Origin: Neocallimastix lanati (nom. inval.) | Lineage: Eukaryota; Neocallimastigomycota; Neocallimastigomycetes; Neocallimastigales; Neocallimastigaceae | Length of the DNA: 64,000 bases | Direction: 5' to 3' | Assembly (NCBI GenBank): GCA_016946835.1 | Contig: JACVTC010000054.1 | Location: 460,001 to 524,000 of the forward strand | Shown: positions 1 to 12,436 of the stretch, piece by piece | How the letters are laid out: every line of letters starts with the position of its first letter | Position numbering within the stretch: the stretch's first letter is position 1 | Program-made: the position numbers and the translations under genes | The notes under the pieces: generated by a model | Told to the model about the DNA's origin: nothing | The model's input: the letters and a program-made list of their open reading frames with translations, nothing else | Database searches by the model: none

Positions 1-2172
1 TAAATATAAATTTCTAATTAGTTTATATTTTTTTAATAATTAGATTATATATTCAATTATTATTATTATTTTTTTTATTGGATTCTATATTTTTATAAGA
101 TAGTATATTTTAATTAGATTTTAAATTTTAATTAGATTTTATATTTGAATTAAATTTTATATTTTAATTAGATTATATATTTTTATTAGATTATATATAT
201 TTTAATTAAATTATATATTTTAATTTTAATTTCTTTATTATTTTGTTTCTTTTTAAATATTTATTGCTTTTGTTTTAGATTTCACACTTTATAAATATAA
301 ATCAAACAATATTTTATTTTTACTACTTATTATTTTATTATATCTTAAGCTTTCCATAAATTTTGAATTATTTTTTGATTTTGTCTTTTTTATTAATATT
401 TTCCCCCATATTTTTATATTATAATGATTTGTATTAGTGTATTAGCTCATAACATTTTCTTTAATTACTGTTTTTTTTTTTATCTATCTTTTTAATCTTC
501 TTAACAATTCCTACAATATCTTTTATGGTAATCCTTTACCTTTTACTTATTAAATAAATAAATATTCTTGTTTTTTAATTTACTAAATAAAAAATTTGTT
601 ATTATAATTAAAAAAATTATAAAATAAAGATAACAATTAATTAAAATGATTGATTTTATAAAAAAAAAAAAATAACTGATTATATGAAATATTAATTTTT
701 AATATATTATTAGTATAAACATATTATATTCAATAGTATTAAATATAATATAAAATATAATTTTGTATTATCGATAAATTGAATATTGTTATAAATTATA
801 TTATTATTTATTTATTTTGTTATTAATTTAGCTATTTATTTATAAATATTCATTTATATCTTTTAATTTATTTACTTATTTATTTATTTATTTATTCTTC
901 CATTTTTAATTTTATTATTATTTTAATATATAAAATTAAAGTTTTAGTATTCTTTATAAAAAATAAATAACAGAATTGAGTGAGTGTTGCATTTCGGAAA
1001 ATAACTTATAAATAAATTTAATTCATAATTTAACGCCCCACATTTTTAATTTTTTTAAAAATTAAATAAATAATAAATTTTAAAAAATTAAATATATTTT
1101 ATTTTTAACCATCAAAAAAAGGAAAAAAAAAAAAATCCAAAAATTGAAAAAAGTGAAACAAATGGTGGAAAAAAAAACAAATTATTATAAATAAAAAATA
1201 TTAAAATATATCTTTAAAATTAAATATTATTAAATATTTTATCATTATTTTAACCAAAAATATTAAAATATAAAATTAAATATTTTATTATTATTATAAC
1301 AAAAAACATTAACAATTAAAGGTTTGATTTTTATTACAATAAAATAGGATTTTTTTTTTTTATATTGGAAATTATATAATTGATATGGTTTAGAAATTGC
1401 GATTCAAATATTATTTTAATTTAATTTAGAACAATATTTGAAATTTATGAGATAGAACACTTAACAGCAATTATTTCCAACAAAATCATATTTATAATTA
1501 AGTTAACATTAAAAAAAAAAAGGCTGTCAATTGATATATGGAAACAACAATAATTTATTGTAGTATATTTGTAGAAATTACTAAATAATAGTAAACATTA
1601 TATAAATGAGTTTCAATCAATGTGAAATAACGATTGAAAAATGAATAGCACAGCAAGATAAGTGGTTGAATTAAATATCAAAAAAAAAAAAAAAAAAAAA
1701 AAAAGAATCATAAAAATATAAAAAACAAATAAATATAAAATATATAATAGAAAATAATTATTTACATAATTAGTTTAGTTTATATTTATTTCAATTATCT
1801 ATAGTAAATTATATTAAATTTTTACTTATTGTTTCATGTTTTATTGTATATTCATTTAAATATGCAGTATCTATAAATATTTAATGTTAAATATATTTGA
1901 AGGAATTAATTTGTATTTTATAATAGTCTATTAAAACTAAAATTAAGTGGGTATAGATATTATATTTAAAATATATTTACATATATATATCAAAATGTAA
2001 TGCAATAGTATAAGATAAAATGAATTTTAGAATCACACTAATAGCAAATATTATAAAATATAAATATCAAATTAATACAGTTGCTAACAGGTGGCACGTA
2101 TTATTTGAAGCAACTTTAAACATACCTAAAATAAGCTTATTACAAACCATTAACAATTCTTACAATTACTCG
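1..2172. other. AT-rich intergenic, no gene seen
   Basis: Almost pure A+T with poly-A and poly-T runs and many short stops in all frames. A TTTA tetranucleotide stretch lies near 865-895. The string GTTGCATTTCG at 986-996 matches the subterminal repeat of the MITE at 60988-61234 and may mark an old relic. A run of about 24 A lies at 1680-1703. No coding signal was found. Confidence 0.7.
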
Positions 2173-2815
2173 ATGCTTGCAATTCAAAACATTTTGACAA
2201 TACTTATTTTCATTATTCTTTATTTCCAATTAGTCCATGCTCAACGCACTATGAGCATAGAGGACGTATTGAAAATCAAGAACGAATATTACGTTAGCTT
2301 CTATTGCAAAAACGATATTTGTGTTGAAACGGATTTCATGTACGATGACGAAACTGTTGATATTCCAGATGAGCATGGAAATATAACAACATATATTCCG
2401 GAAAAACTGTAACGACAACGATATACGAAATAATGATTGCCACGTCATGGAGTGTAAAAGCAATTCTGATTGTTTGTCCAATAAATGTGTAAATAAGCAT
2501 TGTACCTATAATGAAGAGGAGCCGATAATTCATTGTGATGACATTTACTCGTCTCATTGGTTTATTATAAAGGAGAGTTCGTATATGCATTGTGGTAAAA
2601 CAATGGGATATCAATGCCAAGTTAACGATGAATGTTCCTCGAAAGATTATGATAACACCTGTTCATTACAACCTTTTGGGCCTAATAATTTTGAAGGTAG
2701 AATTACTTATACTTTAATATTTGGTATTTTCTTCTCAATTATTTTAGTATTTGCATTTGCCATGGGCTTGACCATTTGCTGTTGCCGTCAGTTCACGAAA
2801 GAATCAAATAAATAA
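2173..2815 (+). pseudogene. Cys-rich type I membrane protein, one frameshift
   Basis: The preferred start is the ATG at 2173, because it opens directly into a signal peptide (MLAIQNILTILIFIILYF, ending VHAQ). An in-frame ATG at 2020 would put about 51 non-signal residues in front of it. The first frame ends EKL-stop at 2410-2412. The frame then jumps, and the second part (ATG at 2447) carries about ten Cys, a membrane segment near its C-terminus (LIFGIFFSIILVFAFAMGL) and a CCCRQ cytosolic tail. One base fewer in the A5 run at 2402-2406 would read straight through, and the residues between the parts (CNDNDIRNNDCHV) are Cys-rich like the rest. So this is one gene with a 1-nt insertion, either real or an assembly error. 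The ectodomain has CxxxDC-type pairs. I recognise the architecture of Cys-rich surface proteins but no named domain; function unknown. Confidence 0.75.
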
Positions 2816-3592
2816 ATATCAAACACTGCATTACAAATTCATCATAGTGTAATAATAACAACGTAATCAACGGCAATACGCTTGCGGTTTAAATATATTG
2901 TGAAGTATTACATTTAGACAAATTTTTATGTATAATTAATTAAATGTAGGTTTAAAATAGAAATTTTTAAATTTTTTATATTTAATAATGACTTGCTAAT
3001 AATATAAATATGAATAACAAAATTTATTAAAGTTATGTATGATATATAAAATCAATTATGGACCTACTTAAGAAAAAATTAATAAAAATAGGTTAAGTAA
3101 CAATAAAATAAAAAAAAAAAAAAAAAGAAATGAATAAAGTAAGCATCAAACATCAAATGAATTCAAATAAGAGAACAAAGGAAAATATAAAACTAATTAT
3201 TAATGATGGAAATGATAAGGAATCCAGACGTTAAATAAACATAAAAGTAAAAGCATAAATTTAAAAACTGGAGAAGCGGAAGAAGAAAAAACAAAGTAGA
3301 AGAAACAAGTTATATATATATATATATATTTTAATAACTATGATATATTTCTTTATTTTAACCTTCTTATTTCGGAAGAAAGTTGATTTCTTTACTTAAT
3401 TATATAAAAAATATTAAAATAAACAGAATTTATGAAAAACATTTTTTATAAAAAAAAAAAAAAATTTTAAATTAAATAAAATATTATAAATTGGGTTTAC
3501 TATTCAAAAAAAATTTAGTAATATTAATGAATTTTTGAATTTAATTAATTATAATTTAATAGAAATTATTAATAATATTTTTTTTTAATAAT
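2816..3592. other. AT-rich intergenic
   Basis: No supportable gene. A TA dinucleotide run lies at about 3310-3328 and there are A-runs at 3109-3126 and 3452-3464. A 34-codon ORF near 3130-3234 has no coding hallmark and was not called. Confidence 0.6.
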
Positions 3593-3982
3593 TTAAAATA
3601 CTATTATGAATTGGAAATTTGTTTCATAAAAAATTATGTCAATATCATCATGATTAATAAAGTAAGTTAATGTATCAATATTTAAATTAGGATCTATTGG
3701 AATAGTTACATGATCACTAAGCATGATACCAAGATATGCGACAAAATAATTGAAACTACTAATACCTGTAAGACCAACATGAACTCTATGATCAGAATTT
3801 GTGATTTTATTTTCCCATTCGTTATTAATTCATACATCATAATTTTCGCACATTAATAATAATCTCTTAAAAGTTTCAGAATACATTTCATTTTCTATTT
3901 GATAATGAATATATACTTTATTTTTAAAAAGTTTTGCTACTTCAATAACTAAATCCCTAATAGTATTTACTTTTAAATACAT
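3593..3982 (-). pseudogene. AMP-binding / acyl-CoA synthetase-like fragment
   Basis: The minus strand reads about 128 codons in one frame from ATG at 3982 to TAA at 3593, broken once by TGA at 3828-3826, in the sense codon series YDV-stop-INNEW. The C-terminal half reads VGLTGISSFNYFVAYLGIML, then a Val-Thr-Ile-Pro-Ile-Asp stretch and INHDDIDIIFYE. This is the typical N-terminal subdomain of adenylate-forming (AMP-binding) synthetases, where a substrate-facing helix is followed by a PLDP-like turn. The P-loop-like motif, the rest of the N-domain and the C-domain are absent, so it cannot be active. The TGA differs from a Trp codon by one base. The call rests on recognised family pattern, not a search. 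The piece is alone in AT-rich DNA, so it is an isolated gene relic. Confidence 0.6.
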
Positions 3983-4226
3983 ATTATGAAGTAAAAATTA
4001 AGTTTTATGATGATAATTTATAATAATTTTCCTATAATTAATAAATTTTTATTAATTCTAATCACTAATATTATTTTTTTTTTATAACATTTATTAGATA
4101 CTTCTTATTTAAATTATTTATCATTATTAATTATATAATTAAAATAATCTATTTTTAAAATTGTTTCCTCTTAAAAAAAAAAATTATATATATATTTTTT
4201 ATTTAAGAAAAATTTAATTATTCTTA

Positions 4227-4276
<50 letters not shown>

Positions 4277-4792
4277 TGGAAAATCAATTATTACTATTAT
4301 ATATATTCTTTATTGTAATAGCAATTGTTGGAAATTATATTATATTTACAATACTTCTCTTCATGTATATTAAATAATTGTTTTTATTATATAAGTAAAT
4401 ATAAAAGATTAAGAAGAATAATATAAAATTATTATTATATTAATTAATTTCATCCCTTCATTTAAAAATTCATTAATAAAAAATAAATTATTACAACAAC
4501 TATTATTTTATTTTATTTTATTTTTTACTTTTAGTTCTTTATAGATTAAATATATTTGATTATTTTAACTAAATTTATACTTAATATAATTACTTTTATA
4601 TAATTTTATTTTTCTTTATATATAGTTCATTTCATTTTATTTTAATTTCAAAGTGTTTATTAAAAAAAAGAAAAAAATTAATTACTAAACTAATTTATAT
4701 TATTTTTATAGAAATTCTGAAGTTTAATTATTAATCAAAAATTATTATTAATATTAGAGATTTCATTTTTTTATATTTATTGATGCTTTTTA
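3983..4792. other. AT-rich intergenic
   Basis: Contains a very long T tract (about 4230-4274) and nothing that looks coding or structured. Confidence 0.6.
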
Positions 4793-5164
4793 TCATAATA
4801 GATATCCTCTGGATCGACCCCTACAAGTATCAAATCTTCACGATTTTTCCCTCTGGGTTTTGCGTGAAAGGTTAGGGGTTAAACGATACTCAGGTAGGTA
4901 TATTTTCTATGTTTTCTATATTTCTAACACTATAAGAATCCCATTGCGTAGGCCTTGTCTGAGAGGATTTACAGTGTCCAGCTCCTCTGGGATGGCAAGG
5001 ACGCCACCTATAGTTGGCTCTGCTTTCCCTCGAGGATCGCGTAGGGTACTTCAATATGGAGTTTCTTTGCTTATGGGGAGTTGAGAGCGCCGACGCCGTA
5101 CTGGTATGGCAGTTAATCATACACCCATATCACTATATGGGGAAGACCAAAGTCTTCAGTCTAT

Positions 5165-5195
<31 letters not shown>

Positions 5196-5204
5196 ATAGA
5201 TATC
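4793..5204 (+). mobile_element. SINE-like retroposon with target-site duplication
   Basis: A GC-richer island of about 359 bp (4807-5165) is followed by a run of A to 5190. It is flanked by a perfect 14-bp direct repeat, TCATAATAGATATC, at 4793-4806 and 5191-5204. Poly-A tail plus target duplication is the signature of LINE-driven retroposition. The body has no long ORF. It contains GATCGACCC (4812-4820), which fits a pol III B-box pattern but lies only six bases from the left end, so a tRNA-derived head could be truncated or the match may be chance. Near the 3' end is a perfect hairpin, GAAGAC-CAAA-GTCTTC, just before the A tail. The segment CGCCGACGCCGTACTGGTAT (about 5088-5107) recurs in diverged elements elsewhere in the window. 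Source RNA not identified. Confidence 0.8.
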
Positions 5205-6892
5205 TTAATACTTTTGAACTTTAAATATATATATATATATATATATTTAAATTTAATTTTTATCATATTTAAACAATTGTTCTTTTTAATTAAAATTTTG
5301 TACCACTAACATGATTTTATCATGGTTTTCATCATAAATTTTAATTATTATATTAATTATTAATTTATCCTTTATTTCTAATAGAATTATGCCATGTCAT
5401 AATGACTAACAGTATAAAGAAATTTATGAGTTTTCATAATTTTTTTTATCATTCAAAAATATCCGTATAAATAAATATTGAATATCATTAAAGTTTGATT
5501 TTTAAATCATTTTTATATAAAATTAATAAATATATATTTGATTAGTATTATAATTATTCAAATAAATTAAATACTAATACAATAAATAATCAATATAAAT
5601 AAATTTCACTAATTGTATTTAAAGTTTTTTATTATAATTTTTAATTCAGTGAAACTTTTAATTATTATTATTATAATGATTACTATAAAATATATGTGAA
5701 ATAAACTTTAAATAAATCAAAACATAATATAAATATTTATATTAGCTACATTGTGAAGATAAAAAAATTTGTAATTTAAACTAATAAATAAAATTTAAGT
5801 ATCATTTTATCATAAATAATTATTAAACTAAAATTACTGGCCTTCAATAGATTGAGAGGTCTCAATGATTCTAGTTGAAAAAACAAAATAATATTTTTTA
5901 CTATTTATGAAAGTAACTTTTAATTAACAATTAATTAATTAGTTATTTGAAAATTTCAATAAAGTTCAAAATAAAATATTTGTAAAGAGTAGACATGTAT
6001 AAATATAATTGTATGTATTTTTTATTTTTTTTTTTTTTTTGTTATAATTAGTAATGTAAATAGTTACAATAATTATTATTATTAGCATTAAAATATTCTA
6101 CATATAGCAAAATGTATATGTATTATATATTATACTATTATCTTATTATTTAATCAATATATTTTATATAGAAATATATAATAATAAAATATATATTAAT
6201 TAAATTATTAAATTTTACAATAATTAATATCAAAAAAATATTTTTATATAATAAATATTTTACTACAAACAACAATAATAATTATTAAAATAAAAATAAT
6301 AAAAACAACAATAATAACAACAACAACAACAACAATAATAATAATAATAAATAATAATAATAATAATAAAAATAATAAAAATAAAAATAAAAATAATAAT
6401 AAAAGTTAAAAATAATGTTAAATACGTAAAAATCATCAAAAAAAAAAAAAAATAAAACTTAAATATTTTTTAAATTCTGTGCCATAATTAACATATAAAA
6501 AGACTAAGTATTATGAACAATATAATGTTTTATAGTTTGTTAAATAAATTTAAAATAATACTTCTTACGTTATTCAATAAATAAAAATTTATATCAAAGA
6601 TCTATTTTTATCATGAAATATATTTCAAAAAATTTTAAAACATTAAGACAAACTGTTTTTACAATTAGTGTAAATATGCCTGGGCATACAGAAAATGTTC
6701 TCTATAGATGATTTATTAATAATTTTATTAAAAACACAACATGATTATTAATTATTTATTGATTTATTTATTATTAGTTTTTCATATTGATTTATATTAT
6801 CATTTTGTATTAATAAAACTATTTTTAATTTATCATTATTTATTTAAGTTTAATTAATTATTTATTTACCTATTTATTTATTTATTTTATTT

Positions 6893-6930
<38 letters not shown>

Positions 6931-9900
6931 GACTGAAGACTTTTATTTATTTTTTTACTACTAATTTTTTATTTGATAGATATTTAGGTTAATAGTATTA
7001 TAGTTTTATTATTGTTTACTATTTGTTATTATTTTTAATTATTATATAAGATAATATTAAAAAAAATACTTATTTAGTACAAATTTAACCTTTTAATAGA
7101 AAATAATATATGATATTAGAATTTAAAAGTACTTTTAAAAAATATAGAACCAAAACTTTTATAATTTAAATTATTAAAACATATATATATTATAAAATAT
7201 TTTCATTATATTTCAATTTCATAAATTTCAAATTCAAAACCTTTTGTTTTATGATTTATATTTTTTTTTTTATTTTCTAATACTATTAGTTTACCAATTT
7301 TATATGAATCTAATTTTTTAAGAATCTAATTTTATATAAATCTTTTATTGTTCAATGGGTGATTTAATGGGTGATTTTAAGAACGAAACACTTGCACCAG
7401 AAATAAAAGATAATTCATAACAATAGTTAAAAACAATCCTTAAAAAATTTTTAAATAGTTAAAATAATATAAATTCATTAAGAAAAAAAATAATAATGAA
7501 AGTCATTAAGAAAATTTATTATTATAAAAATCAACAATATTAATATAATAATGTAAATGACAATGAAAGAATATCTTCTAAATTAATATTATCATCAAAT
7601 AATGAAATTTAAAATTCTTTTAACCATTTCATCCATCAAAATTATTCAAACAATTATTTCTTCTCTATTATTTTTTTCTCTATCTATTCTAACAATAAAA
7701 ATTCCAATATCTTCTGTTATTTCAGAATTATTAATGATGACGATATACTTTAAAATTTATTATAAATAAAAATTTAAAATAAATCCATTGTATATTATAA
7801 TAAAAATAATTGTTAAAAACTTTATATATATAATATTTTAAAAACTTTTTTTTTTTAAATATTTGAATATTGAACTTAAATTTATTAAACTTTTGATAAT
7901 CAATTATAACATCATTATAAATAATAAATATTCTTTCAGTATAATTTCTATATAAGGAATATGTATAATTTTTATTTGAGTAATTACTAATTTATGAAAT
8001 AACTAAATAATAATAATAAAAAATTTTAATATATATTTTAATTATTTTATAAATATTAAATTTGTATAATTATTTTTTTTTTTTTTTTTATCTTTTATTT
8101 TTTATTATCTATTTTTCATAATTTATTTTTACTAACTTATTGTTTATTATTATTGTTTATTGTTCACTATTTATTATTTTCTAGCTTTGTTGTTATTTTT
8201 TATTTTTATTTTTATTTTTTATTTTTTATTTTTTTTTTTTTTTTTTTTCATTAGGATTATTATTACTATTAAAAGAATAATGCTGAAAAATATCTTCCAA
8301 AAGCTATTAGGCAATAAAGTAAAATTCTTGGTCTATTAGATTTGATATTTATATGGTATATTATTATTAAGAATTTTGAAATATATAATTAATTTATATA
8401 TCTTTAATATGTAAACTATCAAGGAAAAGCAATAAATAATGTAATCTATATATATATTTAAACTAATAAATATTTTGTATATACTAATGCCAGAAAAAGA
8501 AACTAATAAAGTATTAACTAATTATATTGACTAATCAAACTGATATAAATCATCGATTAACTAATTTTTCAATATATTATTATATAAGATTATTAATAAT
8601 TAATTAATATAAAATGAAATTAATGACATCAATTAAACGATTATTAAAATAATAAAACATTTATACTAAAAAGAAAAACTTATATTATTATGTTATTTAT
8701 TACAATAATTTTCATATATAATTAAAAATATAAAAAAGTATTTTTTTATTAAAATAAATATTTTTTCTTATTATTTAAATATATTCTAAAAAATATAATA
8801 TTTATTATTAATTTAAATAACTTATGATTTCTTTAATAAAAATTTATTATATATATATAATAAACATTAATTAAATTATAGCTATATATTTTTATTATGA
8901 TTTGAAATATTTATTTTTTATTTTTATTCTATATTCTATATTCTATATTCTATATTATTACTTATTATATCATGATTGCATATTTTTATATTATTACGTT
9001 TAACTATTAATATTATCATTTATTAATTAAAAATAAAATAGATGAAACTTAATTGGAAAAATGTCTGAAATAAAATTTCCTTTTTTTTTTTTTTTTTTTT
9101 TTTTTATTTTAATAATAGAATATCATATTTTTAAGCCATTTCTTTATCTTTGTTAAATTAATAAGGTAAATTACATTAATTAATATCATATCAACTTATA
9201 TAATATCATAAAATTATCATATTTTGAAACCTTATTTATATTATTATAGCATAATAAATAAACCTTATTTATAAATATTTTTTATAGTTTCATATCATAT
9301 CATATCATATCACATATCATTATGAGTTAATACAAAAATCATATTTGTTAAACTTCATATTTTATTACTTTTTTTTTTTTTTCTTTCCTTATTAAATCGA
9401 ATTTTAAAATTTTAATTAATGCATCATAATATTTGATGAAAAATATTTCCATTTTAAATAATAAAACGAATATTTTTCATGTTTTAATATTAATTTTTAT
9501 TAATGAAATATTTAATTAAAACTTAATATATTAAGAAATAATAAAAATAAATAATAAATATAATTATAATTATAATACAATTTTTATTTATATCATAATA
9601 ATTAAAAAAAAGATACTAATATATTAAAATTTAAAGATCTGCATTTTAAAATATATTTTGTGATCCTTACATGTATATTTTTTCATCATTATGATTTAAT
9701 ACTAAACTTTATTTATAATACTTTAAAAAATAATTAAATTTAACATCATAAATATACAACATATTTAATATGTATTATTTTTTGGTTTTTTTTTTATATA
9801 TATATTTATATAATGAATTATATTAATATCTCTTTAAAATCTTTTTTATGTATATATAATTAAGTTTTTAAAGAAGTTCACTATAAAAAATATATAAAAT

Positions 9901-10471
9901 TAATATATTTAAATTTATCATAATAATATGTTACCAATAAATTTAAAAAACAAATTAACATTATCTTTTGTAATAGAACTTAAATGTATATTTAATTAAA
10001 TTTTTTTTGATTTAAAAAATATTTAAATAGTTTTAATTAAAATTTACTTTTAATTAAAAAAAAATATATATGTAATTTTAAAGTTAAAAAAATGTACATA
10101 AAATTAGTATATAAAATTAGTTATAGTGGAAGTTCAATAATATTATTATACAATGGTCAAGAAAAAAAAAATATAAATAGTGAACTTTTTTCTATCAATT
10201 ATTTTTCAATTCATTCTACAAATAGAATTTGTATTATAAATAATTAAAAATCTTTTTGAAAAAGATAATTAAGAAAAAAAAAATAAATAAGTGTATATAT
10301 ATTATTTAAAAGAAAAACTGAAAGTTAAAAACTTTTCTTTTTAATAAATAATTATTTTAACATTTAATTTAATTCTATATAATTAAAAAAATAATACTTT
10401 TTTTTAAATAAAAAAAAAAAAAATACCAAAACATTCTCTCAAATAAATATAAGCAAATATAAAAAATCAAA
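5205..10471. other. Long AT-rich intergenic region
   Basis: More than 5 kb without a supportable gene. It holds (AT)n near 5227-5245, an AAC/AAT trinucleotide-rich stretch at about 6299-6412, poly-T tracts at about 6034, 6897-6926, 8223-8248 and 9081-9104, and TTCTATA and ATATC short tandem repeats near 8930-8955 and 9290-9310. A short reverse-oriented copy of the SINE 3' end is listed separately. I see no RNA gene. Confidence 0.6.
6897..6946 (-). mobile_element. Truncated copy of the SINE 3' tail
   Basis: Read on the minus strand this is AAGTCTTCAGTCTAT followed by a long A run, identical to the last 15 bases and tail of the 4793-5204 retroposon. Only the terminal bases survive, as expected of an extreme 5' truncation during target-primed reverse transcription. 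The flanks are TTTA-rich, so no target duplication can be proved. Confidence 0.55.
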
Positions 10472-12436
10472 ATGCGTTTCTCTCTTATTTTAGGTGTTGT
10501 TCTTTCATTATCCTTAAATTCTTTTGGTTTACCAGTTCCACAAGAAGAAGCTTCAGTCGGTATTGAACCAATTGAAAGTCCAGTTGCTGGTCCAATTGCT
10601 GGTCCAATTGTTGAACCAATTAAAGCTCCAACTACTAAGACTTTACCAGTTAAGGCTCTTCCAGAAGCCCCAGTTGCACCAGAAGCCCCAGAAGCTCCAA
10701 AGGCCCCAGAAGCCCCAGAAGCTCCAAAGGCACCAGAAGCTCCAGTTGCACCAGAAGCCCCAAAAGCTCCAAAGGCTCCAAAGGCTCCAGAAACCCCTGA
10801 AGTTGAACTCTTAGCTGAAGAAGAAGAAGCCCCAAAGGCACCAGTTGCTCCAAAGGCACCAGAAGCTCCAGTTGCACCAGAAGCTCCAGAAGCTCCAAAG
10901 GCCCCAGAAGCTCCAAAGGCACCAGTAGCCCCAGTTGCACCAGAAGCTCCAGAAGCTCCAAAGGCACCAGAAGCTCCAAAGGTTCCAGAAGCCCCAGTTG
11001 CTCCAAAGGCACCAGAAGCTCCAGTTGCTCCAGAAGCCCCAGAAGCTCCAAAGGTTCCAGAAGCTCCAAAGGCACCAGAAGCTCCAGTTGCTCCAGAAGC
11101 CCCAAAAGCTCCAAAGGCTCCAGAAGCTCCTGAAGTTGAACTCTTAGCTGAAGAAGAAGAAGCCCCAGTTGCACCAGAAGCTCCAAAGGCCCCAGAAGCC
11201 CCAGTTGCTCCAAAGGCTCCAGAAACCCCAGTTGCACCAGAAGCTCCAGAAGCTCCAAAGGCTCCAGAAGCTCCAGTTGCACCAGAAGCCCCAGAAGCTC
11301 CAAAGGCCCCAGAAGCCCCAGTTGCACCAAAGGCTCCAGAAGCTCCAAAAGCCCCAGAAGTTCCAGTTAAGCCAACTCCAGCTACTAAGACTTTACCAGT
11401 CTTAGCTAAGAGAGATGTAGAAGTCGAAACTCCAGCCACTAAGGCTTTACCAGAAGCACCAAAGGCCCCAGAAGCCCCAGTTGTTCCAGAAGCTCCAGAA
11501 GCACCAAAGGCCCCAGAAGCCCCAGTTGTTCCAGAAGCTCCAGAAGCACCAAAGGCCCCAGAAGCCCCAGTTGTTCCAGAAGCTCCAGAAGCACCAAAGG
11601 CCCCAGAAGCCCCAGTTGTTCCAGAAGCTCCAGAAGCTCCAAAGGCCCCAGAAGCCCCAGTTGTTCCAGAAGCTCCAGAAGCCCCAGTTGTTCCAGAAGC
11701 TCCAAAAGCACCAGAAGCTCCAAAAGCTCCAAAGGTTCCAGAAGCTCCAGTTGCTCCAGAAACCCCTGGAGTTGAACTCTTAGCTGAAGAAGAAGAAGCT
11801 CCAAAGGCCCCAGAAGCTCCAAAGGAACCAAAGGCCCCAGAAGCTCCAGTTGCTCCAGAAGCTCCAAAGGCCCCAGAAGCCCCAGAAGCCCCAGAAGCTC
11901 CAAAGGCTCCAGAAGCTCCAAAGGCTCCAGAAGCTCCAAAGGCTCCAGAAGCACCAAAGGCTCCAGAAGCACCAAAGGCCCCAGAAGCTCCAGTTGCTCC
12001 AGAAGCACCAAAGGCCCCAGAAGCCCCAGAAGCCCCAGTTGCTCCAGAAGCTCCAAAAGCACCAGAAGCTCCAAAGGTTCCAGAAGCCCCAGTTGCTCCA
12101 GAAACCCCTGAAGTTGAACTCTTAGATGAAGAAGAAGAAGCTCCAAAGGCACCAGAAGCCCCAGTTGCTCCAGAAGTTCCAGAAGCACCAAAGGCCCCAG
12201 AAGCACCAAAGGCTCCAGAAGCTCCAAAGGCCCCAGAAGCTCCAGAAGCTCCAAAGGCCCCAGAAGCACCAAAGGCCCCAGAAGCACCAAAGGCTCCAGA
12301 AGCTCCAAAGGCTCCAGAAGCTCCAAAGGCCCCAGAAGCTCCAAAGGCCCCAGAAGCTCCAGTTGCTCCAGTTGTTAAGACTTTACCAGTTAAGACTTTA
12401 CCAGTTAAAACTTTACCAGTTAAGACTATTGCTTAA
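10472..12436 (+). CDS. Secreted Pro/Ala/Glu-rich repeat protein (654 aa)
   Basis: Complete ORF starting [19 protein letters not shown], a clear signal peptide, then LPVPQEE. The mature chain is almost wholly [13 protein letters not shown]-type repeats. Four spacers reading [11 protein letters not shown] (the last with D for A) begin at DNA positions of roughly 10801, 11137, 11771 and 12111. A mid-protein block (about 11370-11460) and the C-terminus carry K-T-L-P / K-A-L-P motifs shared with the secreted proteins at 22-26 and 44-45 kb. There is no Cys in the mature chain, no membrane anchor and no catalytic domain. It is probably an extended, disordered extracellular or wall protein. The Pro codons are nearly all CCA, and the GC content is far above the flanks, so the frame is real; long ORFs in other frames here are repeat shadows. 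One KR site in the middle could be a protease target. Function unknown. Confidence 0.88.
   Translation: MRFSLILGVVLSLSLNSFGLPVPQEEASVGIEPIESPVAGPIAGPIVEPIKAPTTKTLPVKALPEAPVAPEAPEAPKAPEAPEAPKAPEAPVAPEAPKAPKAPKAPETPEVELLAEEEEAPKAPVAPKAPEAPVAPEAPEAPKAPEAPKAPVAPVAPEAPEAPKAPEAPKVPEAPVAPKAPEAPVAPEAPEAPKVPEAPKAPEAPVAPEAPKAPKAPEAPEVELLAEEEEAPVAPEAPKAPEAPVAPKAPETPVAPEAPEAPKAPEAPVAPEAPEAPKAPEAPVAPKAPEAPKAPEVPVKPTPATKTLPVLAKRDVEVETPATKALPEAPKAPEAPVVPEAPEAPKAPEAPVVPEAPEAPKAPEAPVVPEAPEAPKAPEAPVVPEAPEAPKAPEAPVVPEAPEAPVVPEAPKAPEAPKAPKVPEAPVAPETPGVELLAEEEEAPKAPEAPKEPKAPEAPVAPEAPKAPEAPEAPEAPKAPEAPKAPEAPKAPEAPKAPEAPKAPEAPVAPEAPKAPEAPEAPVAPEAPKAPEAPKVPEAPVAPETPEVELLDEEEEAPKAPEAPVAPEVPEAPKAPEAPKAPEAPKAPEAPEAPKAPEAPKAPEAPKAPEAPKAPEAPKAPEAPKAPEAPVAPVVKTLPVKTLPVKTLPVKTIA

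Noticed and set aside
4812-4820. tRNA gene or pol III promoter at GATCGACCC
   Set aside because: B-box pattern only. There is no A box at the right distance and no cloverleaf, and it lies six bases from the element end. Kept as a remark, not a call.
4860-5309. Small ORFs within the GC island at 4.8-5.2 kb
   Set aside because: The island is a retroposon with target duplication; the ORFs are short, on both strands, and run into the A tail.
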